Shown: positions 27,656 to 36,041 of the stretch, in pieces
Layout of the letters: each line of letters begins with the position of its first letter
Position numbering within the stretch: the first letter of the stretch is position 1
Assembly: GCA_021806605.1 (NCBI GenBank)
Contig: JAJZQY010000001.1
Coordinates: 80,937-144,936, forward strand
DNA length: 64,000 bases
Source of the DNA: Pseudomonadota bacterium
Lineage (GTDB): Bacteria > Pseudomonadota > Gammaproteobacteria > Burkholderiales > JABEVD01
Direction: 5' to 3'
Notes under the pieces: generated by a model
What the model saw: the letters and a program-made list of their open reading frames with translations, nothing else
Databases searched by the model: none
What the model was told of the DNA's origin: nothing
Position numbers and translations under genes: made by a program

Positions 27656-28564
27656 TCAACCTTTCTTTTCATGCATGATTTCGCGAAAGAGTCCTTTTAT
27701 CCGCTCGAACAGATCGGGCTTGGCTTCCCCGCCCTTCACCCTGGTCTTGATGGAGGCAATTTCATTGCGGATGGTTTGGTACTTTCCATATCCGAGCGCC
27801 TCGGATTCAGCCAGGTGTCTGTCGGCACTATCCAGCAATGACAACACCTTGCTTTTGTTGTTGACCTTGTCCTTGTTGAGGAGTTGCTGCGCCTTGAGCA
27901 CATCCCCTTCTGCTTTCAGCGGAGGCAATGGAATGACCTCCTGGGAAGTTATGATCGAGCTCAATGCGTCAGCCAGCGTGGATTCTGCCTCGTCGAGCCT
28001 GGATGCCTGAATTTCCCTGCTGGCCTGCTTGATGGCATTCGGATAGATGCCCAGCGGCAGAAAATCGGTGTCAATGTGCATTTCGCTGACCAGCGGGGCG
28101 AGCAGGACGCGTGCTGCCTGGATATGCCCATTGTCGAGTTCGGATTTTGCATCCCCCACTGCATTGTGAATCTTGTCTGAAGAAATTTCCAGGTCCAGAA
28201 CATTCGCCCGGACATCGATGGGCGCCAGCTTGAGATTGGGATCCCGCGCCAGCAGGATATTAAGCTGGCCGTCGGCTTTCGTGAGCATCGTGTAAGCCTG
28301 CCTGGTGTCCTTTTTTTCCAGGAAGAATATGGCATGGACAATTTCATCGTTGGCGACAACAGCCTCTTTCATCAATGATTGACGGCGATTGCTCAGCTCC
28401 TGCCTTGCGATATCCTTGACATGGTCTTCCCTTGCCGCAGTTGCCGGAACCGGCATTGTCGCTGCGGACGCAGGTACCTCGCCAGCGCCGAAAGCACTGC
28501 AAGACATGCCCAGAATGGCCATCGAAATCAAGCCAAGAGAAGATTTTTTTGCAGCTTCTTTCAT
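27656..28564 (-). CDS. YfdX-family periplasmic protein
   Basis: 302 aa. A signal peptide (MKEAAKKSSLGLISMAILGM to AFGAG) is followed by the YfdX domain: ARQELSNRRQSLMKEAVVAN, AYTMLTKADGQLNILLARDP, LPLGIYPNAIKQASREI. The family is helical and periplasmic; enteric members are linked to acid or multidrug stress regulons, with no settled function. There is a C-terminal extension of about 60 residues with charged helices. ATG 28564 has GGGGGA upstream. A stem-loop (28589-28611) lies between it and the barrel gene. Confidence 0.87.
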   Translation of the reverse strand: MKEAAKKSSLGLISMAILGMSCSAFGAGEVPASAATMPVPATAAREDHVKDIARQELSNRRQSLMKEAVVANDEIVHAIFFLEKKDTRQAYTMLTKADGQLNILLARDPNLKLAPIDVRANVLDLEISSDKIHNAVGDAKSELDNGHIQAARVLLAPLVSEMHIDTDFLPLGIYPNAIKQASREIQASRLDEAESTLADALSSIITSQEVIPLPPLKAEGDVLKAQQLLNKDKVNNKSKVLSLLDSADRHLAESEALGYGKYQTIRNEIASIKTRVKGGEAKPDLFERIKGLFREIMHEKKG

Positions 28565-28588
28565 GATTCCCCCGAGTAGACTGAAATT

Positions 28589-28619
28589 GGCGGGTGCGTG
28601 CTGCTCCCGCCCGGTTTTT
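28589..28619 (+). terminator. terminator-like hairpin on the plus strand
   Basis: GGCGGG (28589-28594) pairs with CCCGCC (28606-28611) across an 11-nt loop, and CGGTTTTT follows. Read on the plus strand it looks like a weak Rho-independent terminator, yet no plus-strand gene precedes it. On the minus strand it would be an intercistronic stem-loop between the barrel and YfdX genes. Confidence 0.35.
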
Positions 28620-28682
28620 ATTGGCAGCCACGGCCACGGCAAGCAACACCGAAGCCGCGGCTATCGGCATCGTCGCCTGCAA

Positions 28683-29210
28683 TTAGAAATGATAAATTGC
28701 GCCGACCGAATAGCTGTTGATGCTCGTTTGCGCCACGTTGACGTTGTTCCCGATGGATACACGGTCATAGCCGGCTCGAAGATCGAACTGGGAATTGATC
28801 GCGTACTGGACACCCGCGCCATACGCCAGATTGCTGCGATTCGCGGAACTGCCGGCATCGACTGCAGTATGAACCCGAGCCATGCCCAGCTTGCCATAGA
28901 GAGAAACCGCATCTGAAATGGTCGGAAGCGGCAGGAATCCGACTGCATAAATGCCCCAGGAAGTGTTCTTGTTCGTCAGGCCAGCAGCATCGATCTGATT
29001 GCCGTAGTCGGCGTAGTTGCCTTCCACCGCGAAATACTGGTTGATCTGATATCCCGCAAGCAGCGAATAGTCCGTGTCGGAACTCTTGCTCAGCGTGGCG
29101 CTGTTGTCGTAGGCCTTGCCAATGGTTCCGCCGGCATAGAAGCCGGTGGCAGCATGTGCGGTTGCAATCGATGCAGCGATTATTGCAATGGTCGATAAGC
29201 TCTTTTTCAT
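28683..29210 (-). CDS. small outer-membrane beta-barrel protein
   Basis: 175 aa with a signal peptide (MKKSLSTIAIIAASIATAHA) and alternating strands of an eight-stranded OmpA/opacity-type barrel (GFYAGGTIGKAYDN, YSLLAGYQINQYFAVEGNY, AGYDRVSIGNNV) ending in phenylalanine (YSVGAIYHF), the signal for BAM-dependent assembly. ATG 29210 follows GGAGACTCGAA. Likely surface adhesion or stress barrel. Its upstream region holds several TGAAAC-type dyads. Confidence 0.87.
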   Translation of the reverse strand: MKKSLSTIAIIAASIATAHAATGFYAGGTIGKAYDNSATLSKSSDTDYSLLAGYQINQYFAVEGNYADYGNQIDAAGLTNKNTSWGIYAVGFLPLPTISDAVSLYGKLGMARVHTAVDAGSSANRSNLAYGAGVQYAINSQFDLRAGYDRVSIGNNVNVAQTSINSYSVGAIYHF

Positions 29211-29627
29211 TTCGAGTCTCCTCTTCAGAAATTGCCTCGCCGAAACGCTCGGCAGACACGTCGTCTGACTAGAGCACCGAAAATAGGTTCCTGGTGAAAC
29301 AGTTTCAGTCCAGGCGCAAAGGCCGCTGCCGCGCCACGCTGAAACAGCGAATCTGCGAAGACCTGAATCGTCCCAATGCCGCATCGTTGGCGGGTTTCAA
29401 GCAATTTCCCAAGACCGGATCTGACTTGGCATGGGGCAGGACTACATGGTTGCATGAAACATATTTAATGATTGTTTCTGCGCGAATCCACGAACTATTG
29501 TGGATGCCCTCTTGTCAGTAGGGCTGAGCGACTCGAGGCCCCCGGTAAGACCGGATCTGCCCGAACTTAACATTTTGCCGAGCTTGCATCCAGCCAGCCA
29601 GTTAGCCCATCATTGGAGATATATTGC
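29211..29627. promoter_or_regulatory. 417-bp divergent intergenic region with three TGAAAC dyads
   Basis: No convincing gene. Three inverted repeats share the core GAAAC: TGAAAC-A-GTTTCA at 29295-29307, CGCTG-AAA-CAGCG at 29337-29349, and GAAACA-N11-TGTTTC at 29456-29478. They lie between the barrel gene (minus) and the lyase gene (plus), so one regulator could control both. No clean -35/-10 pair was found. Confidence 0.4.
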
Positions 29628-30503
29628 ATGACGAACCATCCCGGATCATTGTTGCGCAAGGAAATTCATGACCGCCAAACCATCGCGCCCTTCATCGGCA
29701 TTTTCGATGCCTTTTCGGCAACCATTGCATCGAAGCATTCTCCCAACCTTTTTTACAGCGGCTTTGGCTTTGCCGCCAGCCAATACGGCTTGCCCGACAT
29801 CGGTTACATTGCGTGGAGCGACATGGTTCAGGCAGCATGGCGCATTCGCCAGATTCTTCCGCAACACAAGCTGCTGGTGGACGTGGACGACGGCTATGTG
29901 GACGCATCGGTCGCCTGCCATGTCAGCGCCCAGCTCGAACGCATGGGGGTGGCCATGATCATGCTTGAGGATCAAAAGCGCCCGCGCCGCTGCGGGCACT
30001 TCGATGGCAAACTGCTGCTGCCGCTCGAAGAGTATATGGAAAAGCTGGAAATGGTTCTCGCGCAGCGCACCGAATTGTGCGTGCTCGCGCGCACCGACGC
30101 TTCCGGAGACGAAATTTACCGGCGACTGGAGCGCATTTCGGAAACCGATGTCGATGTGATCATGGTCGATGGGGTGCGTTCCATCGAAACTTTGCGGGAA
30201 GTGCGCAAAATTACCGACAAGCCCCTCCTGTTCAACCAGATAGCCGGGGGCAAAAGTCCCCGCGCGACCCTGTCCGAATTGCGGGCGGCCGGAGCCAGCA
30301 TGGCCCTGTATTCGACCCCCTGCCTCTTCGCAGCACAGGCTGCCATCGACGACTCCCTATCTGCCATCTTCTCCGATGATGGGCGGCTCCCCGACACAGG
30401 CTGCAGCGGATCGATCGGCGTTGCCGAATGCAGCTCCATGCTGCAGGAAAACATGACCCATCACTTGCCTGAAGTCGATTTGGCAAAATTCGTGCAAGCC
30501 TGA
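29628..30503 (+). CDS. isocitrate lyase/PEP mutase superfamily enzyme
   Basis: 291-aa TIM-barrel enzyme. It has the substrate-loop start GIFDAFSATIA, the metal-binding stretch VDVDDGYVDA, the catalytic loop PRRCGH (compare K[KR]CGH with the catalytic Cys of isocitrate and methylisocitrate lyases) and ARTDAS. The cysteine favours C-C lyase chemistry over PEP mutase, but the substrate is unknown; it is much shorter than true isocitrate lyase. ATG 29628 is about 9 bp after GGAG. The next gene, a TSUP exporter, starts 2 bp after its stop. Confidence 0.83.
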   Translation: MTNHPGSLLRKEIHDRQTIAPFIGIFDAFSATIASKHSPNLFYSGFGFAASQYGLPDIGYIAWSDMVQAAWRIRQILPQHKLLVDVDDGYVDASVACHVSAQLERMGVAMIMLEDQKRPRRCGHFDGKLLLPLEEYMEKLEMVLAQRTELCVLARTDASGDEIYRRLERISETDVDVIMVDGVRSIETLREVRKITDKPLLFNQIAGGKSPRATLSELRAAGASMALYSTPCLFAAQAAIDDSLSAIFSDDGRLPDTGCSGSIGVAECSSMLQENMTHHLPEVDLAKFVQA

Positions 30504-30505
30504 TC

Positions 30506-31318
30506 GTGTTGCACCAGATTCCGCTGTACCTCATAACCGGTTGCGCGGCGGGCTACCTGGCGGGGCTGTTCGGCGTCGGCGGGGGCATCATCATCGTGCC
30601 GATACTGGTTATCCTGTTCAAGGCATCGGGGATGTCCCCGACCGTGCTGATGCCCTTGGCCATCGGCACGTCGATGGCTATCGTATCCGTGACATCGCTG
30701 ATGGGCGCCCGCGCCCATCACGCCAACGGCAACGTGGACTGGAGAAACACCAGGCAGCTCTTGCCCGTGGTTCTGCTCGGCGTGGTGGCGGGTGCATTGC
30801 TCGGCTCGTACATCCCGCACGGATTTTTGACAGGATGCGTCATAAGCTTCGAACTGGGCGTGGCAGCGCTGTTCCTTTCCCAGGCCGTGCGCAAGAGCGG
30901 CCACGAAGAGACTTCCTCGAAAACCGCAATGCCTCAAGCCAGGATGCTCGCCATTTCCAGCATCCTCGGCCTGGTGTCCAGCGTAGTCGGCATTGCAGGC
31001 GGCACCCTGTTCGTACCGTTTCTGAGTTTCTGCGGAGTCGGCCTGCGCAAGGCGATCGGCACAGCAACTGCGCTCGGCGCGCCCCTGAGTCTGGTGGCCG
31101 CTTTCGTATACGTCATGACCGGATCGCTGGGAAGCCAGGCGTTGCCGCCCTATTCTCTGGGATATGTCTATCTTCCGGCCTTTCTGGGTTGCGTGATCGG
31201 CGGGATATGGACCACCAAGCATGGCGCAATGCTGGGCCTGAAACTGCGGCTGCGAATGCTGAAACTTTCCTTTGCGCTGATCCTGCTTGGAGCCGCAGGA
31301 AAAATGCTTTTCATATGA
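30506..31318 (+). CDS. TSUP (TauE/SafE) family anion exporter
   Basis: 270-aa inner-membrane protein with about eight helices and two family repeats: GYLAGLFGVGGGIIIVP near residue 15 and SSVVGIAGGTLFVPFLSF near residue 160. The family exports sulfite, sulfoacetate or other organic anions. GTG start 2 bp after the lyase stop, so the two are translationally coupled; the exporter may handle the lyase substrate or product. Confidence 0.9.
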   Translation: MLHQIPLYLITGCAAGYLAGLFGVGGGIIIVPILVILFKASGMSPTVLMPLAIGTSMAIVSVTSLMGARAHHANGNVDWRNTRQLLPVVLLGVVAGALLGSYIPHGFLTGCVISFELGVAALFLSQAVRKSGHEETSSKTAMPQARMLAISSILGLVSSVVGIAGGTLFVPFLSFCGVGLRKAIGTATALGAPLSLVAAFVYVMTGSLGSQALPPYSLGYVYLPAFLGCVIGGIWTTKHGAMLGLKLRLRMLKLSFALILLGAAGKMLFI

Positions 31319-31393
31319 GCGGTTGCCGCGAGGCTCTGTGCCTGGAATAGGGTTGTCGCAATACCGGACAACTTCGGCAAAAGCGCTTCTCGA

Positions 31394-31426
31394 CAAAAAA
31401 TCCGCCCCGCAGAATCCAGGGGCGGG
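31394..31426 (-). terminator. Rho-independent terminator, minus strand
   Basis: On the minus strand CCGCCCC (31425-31419) pairs with GGGGCGG (31408-31402) across a 10-nt loop, then ATTTTTTG (31401-31394). Seven consecutive G-C pairs and six T residues make it strong. No minus-strand protein gene ends near it, so it most likely ends the candidate sRNA. Confidence 0.55.
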
Positions 31427-31519
31427 AAACTCCGCTGTGCTGCTTGCCTCGATGCGCGTCAATCTGCTGAAGTCGTGATGTATGGCGCGCATTGATGTTG
31501 ACCCCATGACGCGCAAAGG
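31395..31519 (-). ncRNA. candidate small RNA, about 125 nt
   Basis: A minus-strand transcript is predicted from a sigma-70-like promoter (TTGAAT, 17 bp, TACAAT; 31554-31526), with start expected near 31519, to a strong Rho-independent terminator (31426-31394). Nothing on the minus strand between them codes convincingly. The terminal GC hairpin plus U-run is the kind of 3' end bound by Hfq, and hfq is encoded in this window at 40421-40660. No known sRNA family was recognised. Confidence 0.4.
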
Positions 31520-31525
31520 TTTCGT

Positions 31526-31554
31526 ATTGTATAAACTTGTTTCATTAAATTCAA
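31526..31554 (-). promoter_or_regulatory. sigma-70-like promoter of the candidate sRNA
   Basis: Minus strand: -35 TTGAAT (31554-31549), 17-bp spacer, -10 TACAAT (31531-31526). Four and five of six bases match consensus at optimal spacing. Confidence 0.45.
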
Positions 31555-31561
31555 TATAAAA

Positions 31562-31581
31562 ACAGTTTTGCGCAAAACTGT
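31562..31581. promoter_or_regulatory. perfect 20-bp palindrome, possible operator
   Basis: ACAGTTTTGCGCAAAACTGT is perfectly self-complementary. It starts 8 bp upstream of the sRNA -35 and ends 5 bp before a plus-strand TATGAT (31587-31592) that suits the 123-aa gene, so a bound dimer could control both directions. The MarR regulator at 32129 is a candidate binder. Confidence 0.5.
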
Positions 31582-31626
31582 CATGCTATGATATATCTAC
31601 GATGTCACCTTTTGGGAGGAAGGAAA

Positions 31627-31998
31627 ATGCTGCCTTTTGCCGTCACCGAACAAACCGAAGAAAAGGATATCGAAAAATTGGCTGCAATCGTCGACGAAGC
31701 GATCGAATTGATCTCATCCAAGACAGGTTTGACGAAGGAAGAGGCGCTCGGAATTCTGGAAGAGTTCAGCATCGCTGAACTCAGATCCGAAGCCCCTCTG
31801 TCCGAAAAAGGTTTCAGTGCTTCGAAATTCGTCAAGGCACTCGACAAAGGCGTCAAGGCGATAGCCTTTGCAACCGGCCTGAATTCAACGGAGATCAGCG
31901 CGATCTTCACACAGGAAAAGCATGCTCCGGCTATAAACGTTGTCCATCGGCTTCGCGAGAAATCGAAGCAAAACCGCTGGAGTCTAAGCCACTATTGA
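31627..31998 (+). CDS. hypothetical protein, 123 aa
   Basis: ATG 31627 is preceded by GGGAGGAAGGAAA. The protein is soluble, acidic in the first half and predicted mostly helical (KDIEKLAAIVDEAIELISSK, TGLTKEEALGILEEFS), with a basic C-terminal tail (RLREKSKQNRW). There are no cysteines. I do not recognise a family. It is 130 bp upstream of the MarR gene. Confidence 0.65.
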   Translation: MLPFAVTEQTEEKDIEKLAAIVDEAIELISSKTGLTKEEALGILEEFSIAELRSEAPLSEKGFSASKFVKALDKGVKAIAFATGLNSTEISAIFTQEKHAPAINVVHRLREKSKQNRWSLSHY

Positions 31999-32128
31999 CA
32001 TCCCCCCGGCGCCTCCTCGCACCCGGGTATCGGGGCGACACGCTTTGAACGAAGGCCGATGGCGTGAGAGAATTATCGCATTCTCAGAAAACAACCGAAT
32101 GCGGGAGATCATCATAGCACCTGTGAAA

Positions 32129-32626
32129 ATGTCGGACACAACCGCACAGCCTGAATCCGTAAGGGATGGCGCACGCGCGCATGAAGTTTTGAGGAAATTC
32201 CGGGTTGTGTTCAGCACCGTGAAGAACCATTTCAGGGACGTCGAGTTGAAATGCGGCGTGAGCGGCGCCCAGCTTTGGGCCATCTCGGAAATCGCGGAGA
32301 ATCCGGGGCTGCGTGTTTCCCAACTGGCTCAGGCCATGTCGGTACATCTGTCGACTGCCAGCAATCTTGTGGGCGCACTGGAAAAGAAGGGACTTGTCAG
32401 AAAAGAGCGCGGAATGGATCAGCGCGTCGTCTTTCTGCACCTTACCCAACAAGGCATCGAAACGGTATCTAGGGCGCCCAAGCCGATGATCGGCGTATTG
32501 CCCGACGCCCTTCAAAGACTGCCGAAAGACGAACTCGATGCACTTGGCGACAGCATGGACAAACTGATTGTGATGATGCTGGTCAAGGACGAGACTGCCG
32601 CCGCCAAGCCCCTTTCCGAAATCTAA
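32129..32626 (+). CDS. MarR-family transcriptional regulator
   Basis: About 165 aa with a winged helix: GAQLWAISEIAENPGLRVSQLAQAM (helices 2-3), recognition helix VHLSTASNLVGALEKKGLV and wing RKERGMDQRVVFLHLT, then a C-terminal dimerisation helix. MarR dimers bind palindromes of about 16-20 bp and usually repress. The start is uncertain: ATG 32129, ATG 32099 and TTG 32045 are in frame and none has a strong ribosome site. The stop is 6 bp before the next gene, so the regulator and the Tgl-like protein form one unit. Confidence 0.88.
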   Translation: MSDTTAQPESVRDGARAHEVLRKFRVVFSTVKNHFRDVELKCGVSGAQLWAISEIAENPGLRVSQLAQAMSVHLSTASNLVGALEKKGLVRKERGMDQRVVFLHLTQQGIETVSRAPKPMIGVLPDALQRLPKDELDALGDSMDKLIVMMLVKDETAAAKPLSEI

Positions 32627-32632
32627 AAATTT

Positions 32633-33769
32633 ATGGACGATTTGGATTATTCCCCGGGGGGAATTCTGCTTCGCGGGGAAGCCGCTGCGGATAGCGAGGC
32701 AGCACGGCGAAAATTCCAGCGCCATCTTGGTCAAATCGGCCTTGACTGGTGCGTTTCGATGTCCAGTGCGCCGCATGGCGGTGACGGCATCGTCAACTTT
32801 CGGCTCCGCAAGGACCTTGCCAAAGAATATACGCCTGACAGCGATACCACGAAGCTTCATCTGAAGCTCGATCTCGACACCCAAGGCAATCCCGGCGATC
32901 TCGAGAAGGAGATACTGCTTTCCATGCTGGCATCCCCCGTGGCATTCGGGTTCCCGAGCTACGAAGAGCTCGCTTCGTCCGTTCGCATCAGAAGAAATAT
33001 CGTCGAATCCGCCAGAAAAACCGTGCTGGCCTTCGATACGGAAGAGGCCGAACGTCCTGCGGATTGCTGGACCTATGCGGAAGATTCGGGCTTCACCATC
33101 CTGCCAGGAGCATCCCTCATTTCAGCGCTGCAGAAGGCAACCCAACCCTCCATTTCCGGAAGCCTTTACTCGTTTTCCTGCTACCGTGCGACTGAGTACG
33201 TCATTCTGCTCGCCATCGCCCAGGAACTAGAAACCTGCAATCCGGATCTGTACCGGCAGCTGCAAAAGCAGTGGGAAGTTCGGGCAATCAAGTCGGGAGA
33301 ATTCCACGACGTGTTTCTGCGCGAATACGGTTCCATGGACGCACCCCTGCCGCCGAAATATTATGTTCCCGGCGATCGTCTCTGGTTCAGGAACCCGGAC
33401 CAGCACTCATCTGACGTCAAGGGTTACGAAGGGTCTTGGGTATTCTATCTGGGAAGCGGGTTGTTCACTAATTTCTGGAAGAAAGGTCAGGATTACACAC
33501 TGACTTCGAAATGCCTGGAGCTCTTCCACTGGCGGAATGCTACTTGCCGGGACGAGGAAGGAAAGCTGCAAATCGACGAGGCGACTGTCGAAGAACTCGT
33601 CGCGGCCTCGATGAGCGATCAGGCCGAGGCCGAGCGCATCCTGCAGGAGATGGTGCGGCTCCGGGAGCCTCAGGGCGTTTATATCGACGGCGGCTGCATC
33701 GACACTTCTCGCGAATATCCGCGCCTTGTCTGCCCGGGCACGTCCGATCTCGTGCTCCCGACTACCTAG
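32633..33769 (+). CDS. protein resembling Bacillus transglutaminase Tgl
   Basis: 378 aa, no signal peptide. From memory of B. subtilis Tgl (245 aa) I can align several blocks: SPVAFGFPSYEELASSVRIR with Tgl TPVQFDYHSIAEL and following, RRNIVESARKT with MNIVAAAKT, GSLYSFSCYRATEYV with GPFYAFECATAIV, and PGDRLWFRNPD with LGDCLYFKNPE. Catalytic Cys116 of Tgl corresponds to Cys183 here. Tgl Glu187 and His200 do not align with Glu and His (Ser268 and about Asn280/Phe281 instead). So the fold is suggested, but activity is unproven. N-terminal 95 and C-terminal 80 residues are extra, with Cys355 and Cys370. Coupled to marR. Confidence 0.55.
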   Translation: MDDLDYSPGGILLRGEAAADSEAARRKFQRHLGQIGLDWCVSMSSAPHGGDGIVNFRLRKDLAKEYTPDSDTTKLHLKLDLDTQGNPGDLEKEILLSMLASPVAFGFPSYEELASSVRIRRNIVESARKTVLAFDTEEAERPADCWTYAEDSGFTILPGASLISALQKATQPSISGSLYSFSCYRATEYVILLAIAQELETCNPDLYRQLQKQWEVRAIKSGEFHDVFLREYGSMDAPLPPKYYVPGDRLWFRNPDQHSSDVKGYEGSWVFYLGSGLFTNFWKKGQDYTLTSKCLELFHWRNATCRDEEGKLQIDEATVEELVAASMSDQAEAERILQEMVRLREPQGVYIDGGCIDTSREYPRLVCPGTSDLVLPTT

Positions 33770-33850
33770 CCGAGAATCCGGGCAACCCGAAGAGCATGCA
33801 ACAGGATTACCTCATCGAGCAAATCTCAGCTTGCTGAATCCCAATAGCCG

Positions 33851-34606
33851 TCACGAAGCCCACCAATGTCGCGCCAGGCTCTGCATCAACAACACCATCC
33901 CGATGACGATAAGTCCAATATGCACGAACCGAATGAAAGATGTGCCCTGCATGCGTTGATTCGCCATTCTCCCAAGCAGGATCGCCAGCAAGGCGCCAGG
34001 CAACGACAGCCAGTACAGGTGGGTTATCTCGGAAGTCAAAAGCCCTGTTTTCCAAAACCCGCCCATGACGACGGTGCTTGCAGGGAGAAAATATCCCTGC
34101 AAAGTCGCGCGAAAATGCTGGGGAGACCATCGCTTCAGCGTTCCGTATACGATAAGCGGCGGTCCGTTCATTCCATAGGCTCCCCCCAGAATGCCGGCGC
34201 CGAAGCCGAAAAGCCAGTCGAGCCTGTTGCTGCTGAGGAGAGGCGGTCTTTCGGAAATCAGCAAATAGGATGAAAACATGATGATTACGCAGGCGAGCAG
34301 ACCCTTCACGATCGATTCCCTCACCATGGTCAGCAGCAACAGACCGAAGGGTATGCCCACAAGCGTCGCCAGGAATAATGAAATGGCGTTTCGAACATGG
34401 ATGTGGCGCCAGTCCTGCAATACGATGAGACCTGCAATGGTGATCGAAAGCAGGACGGCAACCGGCGCAGCATCCCTGACGGGAATGACTAGCGACAGCA
34501 GGGGTACCGCAATCAATGCCTCGCCGAACCCGAATGCCGACCGGATGAAAGAAGCTCCGAAAAGGATAACCACCACCAGAAACGATGTCCAATCGGATAC
34601 GTGCAT
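33851..34606 (-). CDS. second TSUP (TauE/SafE) family exporter
   Basis: 251-aa inner-membrane protein with about eight helices and the family repeats (IRSAFGFGEALIAVPLLSLV near residue 20; FGAGILGGAYGMNGPPLIVY near 135). Only distantly similar to the TSUP protein at 30506-31318. Substrate unknown. The start at 34606 is the first ATG that gives a membrane-type N-terminus. Convergent with the Tgl-like gene across 81 bp that hold nothing recognisable. Confidence 0.88.
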   Translation of the reverse strand: MHVSDWTSFLVVVILFGASFIRSAFGFGEALIAVPLLSLVIPVRDAAPVAVLLSITIAGLIVLQDWRHIHVRNAISLFLATLVGIPFGLLLLTMVRESIVKGLLACVIIMFSSYLLISERPPLLSSNRLDWLFGFGAGILGGAYGMNGPPLIVYGTLKRWSPQHFRATLQGYFLPASTVVMGGFWKTGLLTSEITHLYWLSLPGALLAILLGRMANQRMQGTSFIRFVHIGLIVIGMVLLMQSLARHWWAS

Positions 34607-34724
34607 ATTTTACGGATTCCGAGTGCCCAATTTGCAGACATGCCCATTGGCGCAAATAAAGCCGTCGGTTCGAGGCCTAATCCTGAAATTACCCACAATC
34701 CCGCAAATCAGGAAAATCTGAAGC

Positions 34725-36041
<1,317 letters not shown>

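Larger units (their letters stand above)
31319..31626. other. 308-bp intergenic region with a candidate sRNA and palindrome
   Basis: Between the TSUP gene and the 123-aa gene. No supported coding sequence. It holds a minus-strand promoter and terminator bounding a possible small RNA (31395-31519), a 20-bp perfect palindrome (31562-31581) and a -10-like TATGAT at 31587-31592 for the downstream gene. It is richer in A+T than its surroundings from 31510 to 31600. Confidence 0.6.

Noticed and set aside
29294-29521. 75-codon plus-strand frame in the 29.2-29.6 kb gap
   Set aside because: It has no ribosome site, overlaps the GAAAC dyads and shows no protein-like pattern.
30461-31516. 351-codon minus-strand frame covering TSUP and the sRNA region
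   Set aside because: It is antisense to the TSUP gene and very Gln/His-rich. It starts inside the sRNA region, but no ribosome site is present, so I kept the sRNA as non-coding.
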